From the NCBI GenBank assembly GCA_030066455.1, contig JASJBQ010000106.1, positions 1-15,596 of the forward strand: a stretch of 15,596 nucleotides of DNA. Direction: 5' to 3'. Source of the stretch: Desulfobacterales bacterium (GTDB lineage: Bacteria > Desulfobacterota > Desulfobacteria > Desulfobacterales > UBA5852). Every line of letters begins with the position of its first letter. Position 1 is the first letter of the stretch. Under the pieces are notes generated by a model, which saw only the letters and a program-made list of their open reading frames with translations, had not been told where the DNA came from and did no database searches. The translations under genes and the position numbers were made by a program. This document shows positions 1-6,748 of the stretch, piece after piece.

Positions 1-657
1 TATGAAGAAGATTCAGAGGAATCGTATAAAACGCTTCATCTTGTTCTTGACGAATATGACATGCCCTTTAAGGACTATGATGACCCTAAGGCCTTGGATG
101 ATGATAAAAATGAGTTCCTTGGGCTCTATATGCACTATGTCATAATCAATCACAACATTAGGACGGTTCCCTCCGCTGCCATCAGAGGGAACATTAAGGC
201 CGCGCTCGATTACTGCTTAAACCGGAACCTGATCCGCGTTGATGAAGGCGAGAATTTGGGCCTATCCATCTCGGTAACGGATCAGGGTTTTAAGAAGATT
301 ACGGAACTTGAAGCAGAGTGCCAGTATTATATTGACAACTATGATATTTTCGCAAGAGTCTATGTGGAAGAGGGATTTGTTAATTTTGAGAGTGAAGAAG
401 GCATTGACCTGAGAATGGCTGCTATGCGGTATGATGGCTTGAATCCCTACAGGGCCAATATGGTTATCAATCTTTTCACCGGGGTCTATGATGACCACGC
501 GCACAACTGGCAAAAAGAGATCCAATCCAAGAAATTTTTTGCCCGTTATTTTGGCGGCGCGGCGGTTCGTGAATCTGAGCTGTGTGCCGAAGAATTTGAA
601 CAGATAATGCTCGAAGGCAAACAACATATCGGAGCTATTGAGTCGCCATTCAATTGA
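1..657 (+). CDS. Unrecognised acidic protein, C-terminal part, with winged-helix-like segment (5' truncated by window)
   Basis: The reading frame is open from base 1 and has no initiator before the ATG at 61. The gene therefore probably starts outside the window and the visible part is 218 residues. I do not recognise the family. The protein is acidic, with DDD/EE clusters in the first 40 residues. Visible residues about 60-105 look like a winged helix: a helix (NIKAALDYCLNRNLIRV), a short wing (GLSISVTDQGF) and a closing helix. This suggests DNA binding or a protein-interaction adaptor, which is inference. The C-terminal half is rich in aromatic residues (VINLFTGVYDDHAHNW, KKFFARYFGG) and has no catalytic motif I can name. 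It heads a compact + strand gene set: its stop at 655-657 lies 22 nt before the preferred start of the transglutaminase-like gene and would overlap the alternative TTG start. It could be a regulator or structural partner of the next three genes. Confidence 0.7.
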   Translation, partial: YEEDSEESYKTLHLVLDEYDMPFKDYDDPKALDDDKNEFLGLYMHYVIINHNIRTVPSAAIRGNIKAALDYCLNRNLIRVDEGENLGLSISVTDQGFKKITELEAECQYYIDNYDIFARVYVEEGFVNFESEEGIDLRMAAMRYDGLNPYRANMVINLFTGVYDDHAHNWQKEIQSKKFFARYFGGAAVRESELCAEEFEQIMLEGKQHIGAIESPFN

Positions 658-679
658 TCGTGGCGTTTTATCCTCCAAA

Positions 680-2107
680 ATGAATGCACTTCCGTATTAC
701 ATCCAGATAGCTGACAAGTGGTCAAAACGCCGTTTTGCGCTGCGATTGAATAGTCCACATGAATTTTCTTCGCTTTCAGCGTTGCTCGATTTTATTCAAC
801 ACCTCTCAGGTGATGATATTGAGGGATTAATCTTCGATGGAAGGTTGAGTGCGGCAGGCAAGGATGACATCGAAGATTTCAGGGCGATCGCCTATGATAT
901 CGATGCAGAGGGGAATTTTGCAGATCTTATTGAGGAGATTGTATTCAAGCAGCGCGGCCGGACACTACAACCGGATAAAGGTTTGAAATTTGAGCATCGA
1001 AAGACGGATAAACAAGGGTACGCCGACATTTTTGTCGCCGAACTGATCCTTGACCGGGACAACGTTCCATATAAACGCAACTGGAAGGGGTATTACAAAC
1101 GAAAATGGGATCATAATCCTGCCTATAAAAGGTTTGTCGAAAATCTTATCCATGCGAACTATCCTGAACGCGGGGACGGTGTGCTCCAGATCGCAACGTA
1201 TGGGGATGCCGTCGATTTTTTAAAGGCCATCGGTAAACGGCTGCATTCTGCACCATATGAACTCTATTCACGGTTTATCGGCCGAAAACTTCGTTTTCGT
1301 ACAGGATCAGAGGCGCTTGACACAATTATGGCCGGCAGAGGCGGTAACTGCTCGGAGAAGGCGGCGGCCTTTTTGTTTATCGCTCAAAACTGGGGGATCG
1401 AGTCCAGGTTCGCTCTGGCAGGTGATGGCGCGAAAGGCGCGTTTCCATATGATACACTGCGCAGGGCGCTAGATCATTTCGATTTCAGGTTCAAAGATGA
1501 TGCTCAGCAGTATTGGAGCCATCTCGCGAATATTTTTGTTGTCGATGGCCAAAAGCTGCTGGTTGATGCGACAGGAGGGCCGATGGCGTTTGTTTTCGCA
1601 GAAGGAGAAGAGGCTGAGGACTACCTGACGCGATCGAAGTTCCTTCCTGTTAGTTTTCCCGGCGAGGATGAAGCGTATTATTACCATGACGCTCCTCAGG
1701 ATATCGCGGAAGATGTACTCTACACAATGGAGGCATTTATACCTGATATCGATCTCTATCATGTGCTCGGACCGGATGATGAAGACGCACCGTTCGGTCT
1801 GCTGATCAAAGACAGCCTCTGGATATGCCCATGTGTCTATCGGACTGAAGGGGAACGTAATGACGAGATTACCCGATGGCAGGAATGGGCCAAAGGGGCT
1901 GAGAGAGTCAGGCATATGGAGATCTATGCTGACCTCGATGCGGCACCCGAAAAGGAAATCCTAAGCCGGGTGGAACATGAATCGCCTGACATGGTCACTG
2001 ATCTCCGTTTGGTGGAAGATTATTTTATTGAGCGCTGCCGACAGTCGTGGCGTGACAGGCAATGGAAAACTCTCTATGTTTTTATCGAATATGCCAGCGA
2101 AAATTGA
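680..2107 (+). CDS. Transglutaminase-like (papain-fold) domain protein
   Basis: A 475-residue protein whose central part resembles a transglutaminase-like core. Numbered from the ATG at 680, the candidate triad is Cys224 in GRGGNCSEKAAA at a helix start, His281 in WSHLANIFV, and Asp296 in KLLVDATGG. The His-to-Asp spacing of 15 residues and the V-D-A-T strand match the usual H...VDPT pattern. The flanking N-terminal (about 200 residues) and C-terminal (about 170 residues) regions match nothing I know. There is no signal peptide or membrane segment, so it is probably cytoplasmic. Such folds act as amine transferases, amidases or proteases, and the reaction here is unknown. The start is uncertain. 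A TTG at 638 would add 14 residues and overlap the upstream gene by 20 bp, but its GGAG is only 3 nt away. ATG 680 has no clear Shine-Dalgarno and would rely on coupling to the stop at 657. Its 3' end overlaps the decarboxylase gene. Confidence 0.8.
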   Translation: MNALPYYIQIADKWSKRRFALRLNSPHEFSSLSALLDFIQHLSGDDIEGLIFDGRLSAAGKDDIEDFRAIAYDIDAEGNFADLIEEIVFKQRGRTLQPDKGLKFEHRKTDKQGYADIFVAELILDRDNVPYKRNWKGYYKRKWDHNPAYKRFVENLIHANYPERGDGVLQIATYGDAVDFLKAIGKRLHSAPYELYSRFIGRKLRFRTGSEALDTIMAGRGGNCSEKAAAFLFIAQNWGIESRFALAGDGAKGAFPYDTLRRALDHFDFRFKDDAQQYWSHLANIFVVDGQKLLVDATGGPMAFVFAEGEEAEDYLTRSKFLPVSFPGEDEAYYYHDAPQDIAEDVLYTMEAFIPDIDLYHVLGPDDEDAPFGLLIKDSLWICPCVYRTEGERNDEITRWQEWAKGAERVRHMEIYADLDAAPEKEILSRVEHESPDMVTDLRLVEDYFIERCRQSWRDRQWKTLYVFIEYASEN

Positions 2108-3272
2108 TATCGATATGGCTGTCGATCTATTAAAATTAGAACTCAAGACGCCCTCGTTCCTATATGATGGTAGGATTTTCAAAAGATCCGCAGAGGCGGT
2201 TGTTTCGGCTGCCAAGCGTGCGGGATGCGGGTTGATTTATTCTATGAAACCGCTGACGCTCTACCCGATGCTTCAGAAGATCGCTCATTACGTTGAGGGT
2301 TTTTCAGCCAGCTCGGTTTTTGAGGCCCGCCTTGCCAAAAAAGTCATAACTTCGGAGCAGACGATACATTTTACCTCTCCGCGCTTGGTCGAGAATGAAA
2401 TTGCTGAACTCGTAGAGACCTGTGACACTATCAACCTGAATTCGCTGTCGCAATGGAAGCGATTCAGGGAATCATTCGCTGGAAAAGTACAGTGTGGCTT
2501 GCGGATCAATCCGGAACTTTCTTTCGTGGCGGATGAAAAATACGATCCCTGCCGATCCTTTTCGAAGCTCGGCACACCGCTTGCAAGCGTAAAAAAGGCG
2601 CTGAAGGATGAACCGGGCATCTTTGACGGCATAGATGGTGTTCATATCCATTCCAACAGCGAGGCAGACAATTTCGCGCAGTTCAGACGTACGATTGAGA
2701 AGATAGAGAACCATATCCCCGAACTGTTAGGACGGTGCAAGTGGATCGATCCCGGCGGCGGCTATTTGTTTGATAAACCCAAGAATCTTGATGATTTTAC
2801 TACAAGTATTAACCGGTTGCAAACGGATTACGGCCTGGATGTCTTGATTGAACCGGGCCTTACTTTCGTGAACCGGGCGGGTTCACTGATTACATCGGTG
2901 ATTGATATGTTTGACCAGAATGGAAAAACGGTTGTTATCGTTGACGCGACTGTAAATCATCTGCCGGAAGTACTGGAATTCGTGTATGAGCCTGATATTG
3001 TAGGACACACCAAAACGGGTCAATATGAGTACCTGATTGCCGGATGTTCATGTCTCGCCGGTGATATATTCGGTGAATACAGGTTCACGGAATCGCTCGA
3101 GTTCGGGTCGCGCCTGCAGATCGAGAACATCGGCGCCTATTCGCTGGTCAAAGCCCACCGCTTCAACGGCATTAATTTACCGGATGTCTGGTATCTGGCG
3201 GAAAACGGTGAATTGAAATTACTGAAAAGGTTTACATTTGAAGAATACGCTTCCGGCAATGGAGTCATATAA
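2091..3272 (+). CDS. PLP-dependent fold-III decarboxylase, carboxynorspermidine decarboxylase (NspC)-like
   Basis: A 393-residue, full-length member of the alanine racemase/ornithine decarboxylase fold, closest by motif to carboxynorspermidine/carboxyspermidine decarboxylase. Visible landmarks: the PLP lysine Lys53 in YSMKPLT; GVHIHSNSE (183-191) in the PLP-barrel histidine region; the phosphate-binding WIDPGGGY (218-225); IEPGLTF (253-259); the catalytic-Cys/Asp segment CSCLAGDIFGEY (319-330); and the C-terminal GAYSLVKAHRFNGI (348-361), which parallels the NspC ending. NspC enzymes decarboxylate carboxynorspermidine or carboxyspermidine, but the usual partner, a saccharopine-dehydrogenase-like carboxy(nor)spermidine dehydrogenase, is not in this window. 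The substrate here may therefore differ. In-frame ATGs lie at 1977, 2076, 2091 and 2115. I chose 2091 because it leaves the usual short lead before TPSFLYDG; it overlaps the upstream gene by 17 bp. The stop shares an A with the next gene's ATG (TAATG), which indicates translational coupling. Confidence 0.9.
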   Translation: MPAKIDIDMAVDLLKLELKTPSFLYDGRIFKRSAEAVVSAAKRAGCGLIYSMKPLTLYPMLQKIAHYVEGFSASSVFEARLAKKVITSEQTIHFTSPRLVENEIAELVETCDTINLNSLSQWKRFRESFAGKVQCGLRINPELSFVADEKYDPCRSFSKLGTPLASVKKALKDEPGIFDGIDGVHIHSNSEADNFAQFRRTIEKIENHIPELLGRCKWIDPGGGYLFDKPKNLDDFTTSINRLQTDYGLDVLIEPGLTFVNRAGSLITSVIDMFDQNGKTVVIVDATVNHLPEVLEFVYEPDIVGHTKTGQYEYLIAGCSCLAGDIFGEYRFTESLEFGSRLQIENIGAYSLVKAHRFNGINLPDVWYLAENGELKLLKRFTFEEYASGNGVI

Positions 3273-4642
3273 TGTTTGCCGTAGAAAAAGAGTTGAATAT
3301 ACCGGCCCGTAAGGGCCACAACGGACTGATTGCGTATTTTCGCGAAGCTGTCGGGGAAAGGCTTAGACCCGATGAGACTGCGGTTCGGTTTGTGGTCACC
3401 AAATCGGACGATACGCTTTACAACTGCGAACTTGGCATCGCCTCAGGTCTTAAGGGATATAGCACCGATTCGATATTCGAATACCGCCAGCGTGAGCGGG
3501 AAAACACGGACAAGTTCAACGCGGTTTTTCTGGTGCCGACAGGTATCGGTGCGGAGATAGGGGGTCATGCCGGTGACGCAGCCCCGGTTGTACGGTTGCT
3601 TGCGACGATCTGCGACAACCTTATCACCCACCCGAATGCGGTCAACGCATCGGATATCAACGAAATACCCGCAAATGGGCTTTACGTGGAGGGCAGTGTT
3701 ATCTGCCGGCTGATCATGGGGACCGCCGGACTGCAACCTGTCCGGTCCAACAGGATACTCGCGGTGATCGAAGAGCACAATGAGTCATCTTTCATACGTG
3801 ACGCGATAAACGCCATCAACGCCTCACGCGCGTCATGCGGTTACAACTGTGTCCGTATCGTTGTGCTCGACACGCCGATCGCAATGAAACAACTTTACAC
3901 AACCTCAGGTAGAGCGGCAGGAAGGATAGAGAAACTCGAAAACCTCTGTCGAAAACTCGACGCGTTCCGTGGTGAATATGATGCCGTGTCGCTCTCATCA
4001 GTGATCCAGGTGCCGTTTGATTTTCATAGCGACTATTTTAAGAGTGACGGTCGTATGGTCAATCCCTGGGGTGGTGTCGAGGCCATATTGACACACACGA
4101 TTTCGGAGCTCTACGGAGTGCCCTCGGCTCATGCGCCGATGCTCGAATCTGAAGCTGTATACGACATCGACTTGGGTGTCGTTGATCCCCGTATGGCGGC
4201 TGAAGCGGTCTCGATCACCTTCATGCACTGTCTCCTGAAGGGCCTGCACAGGAGCCCCCAAATAATCCGTGACAGGGATGTAATTGTCCGTGATTCGGTG
4301 ATTTCGGCGGAAGATGTCTCCTGTCTTGTAATTCCGGATAGCTGTATCGGACTGCCCGTTCTTGCCGCGCTTGAACAAGCGATTCCGGTTATCGCGGTCA
4401 AAGAGAACCGCAACAAGATGAAGAATGATCTTTCGGTTCTGCCTTGGAATCCAGGCCAATTGATAACCGTGGAAAACTATTGGGAAGCCGCGGGAGTCAT
4501 GAATGCACTCAAGGCTGGAGTGGAACCCAAATCTGTTCGCCGTCCTATGGAAATGGCCCCTGTTACCCGTAATCCAGAAAAAGAAAAAGAGCAGCCTTTG
4601 ATTTCCATACCCTGTGTGCAGAAGACAGGGTCTAACACCTAA
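3272..4642 (+). CDS. DUF3326 family protein
   Basis: A 456-residue protein that I recognise as DUF3326, a family with no established function. The signature is at residues about 85-140: VFLVPTGIGAEIGGHAGDA, then VVRLLATICDNLITHPN, then NGLYVEG. It continues with a Rossmann-like stretch (NRILAVIEEHN at 160-170). The glycine-rich loop and the repeated strand-helix pattern suggest a nucleotide- or cofactor-binding fold, which is inference. The last 30 residues are low-complexity and charged (EKEKEQP) and probably disordered. There are no membrane segments or signal peptide. The start is supported by GGAG at 3261-3264, 7 nt before the ATG, and by the TAATG overlap with the decarboxylase stop. It is last in the four-gene run. 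Tight coupling to a PLP decarboxylase suggests that it acts on the same metabolite or its product. Confidence 0.88.
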   Translation: MFAVEKELNIPARKGHNGLIAYFREAVGERLRPDETAVRFVVTKSDDTLYNCELGIASGLKGYSTDSIFEYRQRERENTDKFNAVFLVPTGIGAEIGGHAGDAAPVVRLLATICDNLITHPNAVNASDINEIPANGLYVEGSVICRLIMGTAGLQPVRSNRILAVIEEHNESSFIRDAINAINASRASCGYNCVRIVVLDTPIAMKQLYTTSGRAAGRIEKLENLCRKLDAFRGEYDAVSLSSVIQVPFDFHSDYFKSDGRMVNPWGGVEAILTHTISELYGVPSAHAPMLESEAVYDIDLGVVDPRMAAEAVSITFMHCLLKGLHRSPQIIRDRDVIVRDSVISAEDVSCLVIPDSCIGLPVLAALEQAIPVIAVKENRNKMKNDLSVLPWNPGQLITVENYWEAAGVMNALKAGVEPKSVRRPMEMAPVTRNPEKEKEQPLISIPCVQKTGSNT

Positions 4643-4674
4643 AAATTGATTGAATACGCAAAAGGGGTGGTATT

Positions 4675-5169
4675 ATGAAAAAAACATTCATTTTAGCATT
4701 TGCGTTTTTGCTTATCTCTTCCTTAAATTGTGCACCAACCAAGCAAAAAGCTACCAAATCCGATGAGCTTTCACAAGAAGTCACTAGCACTGGAACGGCC
4801 GTAAACGCACCTATTGACCTCACGGGGACTTGGATCGAGACTGAACATTGGTGGGGATGCGGGGAAAGCAATGTAAAAGAAGAACATACTTATAAAATAA
4901 CACAGCAAGGTGATACGATTCAAATCGTCGATACTGAAGATAATAGTCTGTATATGGGTAAGGTACATAATAATACCATCACGTTTAAAGGTATCAAATA
5001 CGCAAGTTCGGACGTGGACAGTCCAGGGCAAATTGTCGTCGGTGATTTTACGTTTATGATAAGTCAAGACGGCAACACGTTAAATGGAAAATCAAGGTGG
5101 ACCTGGAATGGGGATAAAGGGGAAATCTGTGAGGGTATTTCCGATATTTCATCAAGGCGAATAGAGTAG
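4675..5169 (+). CDS. Small putative lipoprotein / secreted beta-rich protein
   Basis: A 164-residue protein with a typical export signal: two lysines, then the hydrophobic TFILAFAFLLISSLNC. The Cys at about residue 20 could be lipidated, but the lipobox S-L-N-C is atypical, with Asn at -1 where Gly or Ala is usual. The mature part has a Thr/Ser/Lys linker (about 22-45) and then DLTGTWIETEHWWGCGESN and alternating strands (TYKITQQGDTIQIV, GKVHNNTITFKGI, LNGKSRWTWNGD). This is the layout of small lipocalin-like beta domains of unknown ligand. Two further Cys (in WWGCGE and GEICEG) could form a disulfide. AGGGG at 4663-4667, 7 nt before the ATG, supports the start. The coding sequence is AT-rich (20 G+C of 60 at 4861-4920), well below the genes to the right. 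It starts 32 nt after the DUF3326 stop and may belong to that transcript or be an independent insertion. Confidence 0.75.
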   Translation: MKKTFILAFAFLLISSLNCAPTKQKATKSDELSQEVTSTGTAVNAPIDLTGTWIETEHWWGCGESNVKEEHTYKITQQGDTIQIVDTEDNSLYMGKVHNNTITFKGIKYASSDVDSPGQIVVGDFTFMISQDGNTLNGKSRWTWNGDKGEICEGISDISSRRIE

Positions 5170-5174
5170 AACCC

Positions 5175-5350
5175 ATCTCAGAAAAAATCTAAGTGCCCCT
5201 GGCGGTGTTCCCCGCATTGCGGGATTCAGCATCTGTTTTTTTATAATTCAGTGCATCGTGAACCGGCTCAAAATGCTCACATACTATGTGTATGCTCCGC
5301 TTTCTCGCCGTCTCACGCCTTGCCAGGAACCCTGATCTTTATTTTGAGAT
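5175..5350. repeat. MITE-like element with imperfect terminal inverted repeats
   Basis: The ends are inverted copies of each other. ATCTCAGAAAAAA (5175-5187) matches the reverse complement of 5338-5350 (ATCTCAAAATAAA) at 11 of 13 positions. The similarity continues without gaps to a second identical block, CCTGGC (5198-5203) against GCCAGG (5322-5327), at the same offset of 23 from each end. In total about 22 of 33 end positions match. Inside are the hairpin CCCGC-ATT-GCGGG (5211-5223), a T run (5235-5242) and the palindrome CACATA-C-TATGTG (5278-5290). There is no open frame of note. Size and structure fit a non-autonomous miniature transposable element or an intergenic structured repeat. 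A target-site duplication is not clear. A single copy in this window cannot prove mobility. Confidence 0.5.
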
Positions 5351-5702
5351 AGATTCTAGATGTATTTAATCCGGATCATTGAATGGCCGTCATTTTTCGG
5401 TCCTAAGAACAAGATGTGCGATTCAATTACATGGTTTCAACGGCCAGAAGTATCAGGCACTCACTATTCATAAAAATGCTCAAACCGGTGTAAACTCACA
5501 AGAGGGTTCCGCTTCCACAACCCAGAGTCCTTCCACCCGTGTCTTGACGACCGAACCTGGAAGAGATCAACTTTGGCATTCCGCATCCGTTGGCGGAGGC
5601 CGCCTGAGCCTCCCACGTTCTCAATACCCGGAGCTTACACTCTATTTCTCTTCGCAGGCTGTCCAAATCTTGGGGGCCATTGTCCGGTCAATGCGCTTTT
5701 GA
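5351..5702. other. Intergenic stretch without a recognisable gene
   Basis: About 350 bp with no gene I can support. A + strand frame of about 107 codons at 5379-5702 and a - strand open stretch of about 63 codons (roughly 5690 down to 5503) have low-complexity, unfamiliar products and no ribosome binding site. A small hairpin, GGCGG-AGG-CCGCC, lies at 5592-5604. GC content rises through this stretch towards the GC-rich block on the right. It may be remnant or junction DNA. Confidence 0.4.
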
Positions 5703-5905
5703 ATCGCTAGCGGTCTGCTGCCGATCTGCGCCCAATGCAAACAAAGCCGCGACAACCGCGGCTACTGGAACCAGGTCAAAATTTAGATAAACGCAAACGT
5801 ACCAACGTCGATTTCAGCCCCGGCGTGTGCCCTGACTGCGCCCGTACACTCCATCCCGGCCTCGAGATCAATGTCGACCCGACATCGGCTACACACAACG
5901 CGATG
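5703..5905 (+). pseudogene. Relic of a sensor-protein C-terminal zinc-ribbon-like tail (frameshifted)
   Basis: Frame A, opening directly after a stop at 5700-5702, reads SGLLPICAQCKQSRDNRGYW then NQVKI and stops at 5784-5786. Frame B, from about 5783 on, reads KRKRTNVDFSPGVCPDCA and then RTLHPGLEI. Joined, they reproduce the conserved tail found at the end of many PAS/GAF sensor and response-regulator-like proteins of deltaproteobacteria (LPIC-x2-CKKIRDD-GYW ... FSHGICP-x-C at roughly 40 residues' spacing). Two CxxC pairs (codons at 5727-5738, and CPDC in frame B) would form a zinc-ribbon-like site. The expected sensor domains upstream are absent and the two halves are out of frame, so this is a broken fragment. 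The second frame runs on without homology to a stop at 6017-6019 and overlaps the start of the next gene. Confidence 0.7.
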
Positions 5906-6015
5906 GCGGACGACATCCATGGGGATAACGCCCGGCAGCCACCAAGGGTGAAAATCGCTGCTCAGGGAGGAAACGGAGCGCAAACCCACCGACCCTCCGG
6001 CCAAAGGATTACGGG

Positions 6016-6468
6016 ATGATCGTTTTTACTTTCGAGTTTCAGGTGGCACGGCCGATCGAAGACGTTTTCGCCCTGATCGCCGACGTCGCAGATTACCATC
6101 GGTGGGCACCTTCCAACAGCCTGGTGCTGCGCGATACGACGATCACCTCCCCGCAGAGGGAAGGCCTTGGGCTGACGTTCGTCGACAAGGTGCGGTTCGG
6201 CGGGAAATCGATCGGTGAGGTCGTTAGGTACGCGCCGCCCGAAACATTCGTCATCGAGCAGACCACCTATTACGCGCTGCCGTTTTTTACGGCTCGATTC
6301 GTTTATCGCTTGCGCGCCGGTGAGCACGGGACGCACGTCACGCACACGGCCACGGCCAGGGTGCTGGGCGTCTTCAAACCGTTCACACCGATATTGAGGA
6401 ACTTCATCCGTCGGGAACGGACCATGACCTGCGAAGGACTCGCACGCGAACTGGAAAGCGCGGAATGA
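6016..6468 (+). CDS. SRPBCC (START/Bet v1-like, polyketide cyclase-type) protein
   Basis: A 150-residue single-domain protein with the SRPBCC pattern: the N-terminal strand FTFEFQVARPIEDVFALIADV followed by DYHRWAP (residues about 3-33), alternating strands through the middle (LTFVDKVRFGGKSIGEVVRY, FVYRLRAGEHGTHVTHTATA), and a C-terminal amphipathic helix (FIRRERTMTCEGLARELES). The family forms a hydrophobic ligand cavity and includes polyketide cyclases, coenzyme Q-binding Coq10-like proteins and lipid carriers. The ligand here cannot be told. There is no signal peptide, so it is cytosolic. The start at 6016 is supported by AAAGG at 6003-6007, 8 nt upstream, and overlaps the last bases of the relic frame before it. 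No operon partner is visible: the next gene is on the other strand and ends 280 bp away. Confidence 0.85.
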   Translation: MIVFTFEFQVARPIEDVFALIADVADYHRWAPSNSLVLRDTTITSPQREGLGLTFVDKVRFGGKSIGEVVRYAPPETFVIEQTTYYALPFFTARFVYRLRAGEHGTHVTHTATARVLGVFKPFTPILRNFIRRERTMTCEGLARELESAE

Positions 6469-6748
6469 ATAACGGACCCGATAGAAATAGTCTCAAGCTG
6501 TCCAACGGGAACGGCCCGGGCAAGCCATATCATTGCAAGGGTGTATCTGGTGTTGCTGTCAAGCGCGCGCAAGCCTCATCGAAATTTAATTTGGAGCTAA
6601 CGCCAACCTAACGCCTGTCCGGGATTTTTCCTCACGACGGGTGCAGCCAGCGTCCAGTTTTCCCTCCCTTCGAAGTGGCGATCAGCGCAAAGTTGGTCGC
6701 CGTCTTCATTTGCGGAGTTAAACCTGGTCAGCGGGGGTCGTTTGCGGG
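6469..6748. other. Convergent intergenic region
   Basis: A 280-bp gap between the SRPBCC gene (+) and the sulfatase maturase (-), both ending here. TGCGGAG at 6711-6717 is complementary to CTCCGCA at 6754-6760, which lies inside the end of the maturase gene; a long-loop hairpin is possible but has no T run. A 7-bp direct repeat TAACGCC occurs at 6598-6604 and 6609-6615. I see no convincing terminator or RNA gene. Confidence 0.35.

Noticed and set aside
4609..4631. Hairpin ACCCTGT...ACAGGGT at the end of the DUF3326 gene, as a terminator
   Set aside because: Seven-bp stem with a 9-nt loop inside the coding region and no T run after it; read-through into the lipoprotein gene cannot be excluded.
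5379..5702. + strand open frame of about 107 codons
   Set aside because: No ribosome binding site, low-complexity unfamiliar product, and it ends exactly where a relic of another gene begins.
6606..6723. Integron attC-like ends: ACCTAAC at 6606-6612 and GTTAAAC at 6717-6723, about 118 bp apart
   Set aside because: The core boxes fit RYYYAAC and GTTRRRY, but they are not complementary to each other and the inner parts do not form the paired attC stem. No integrase or cassette array is present.
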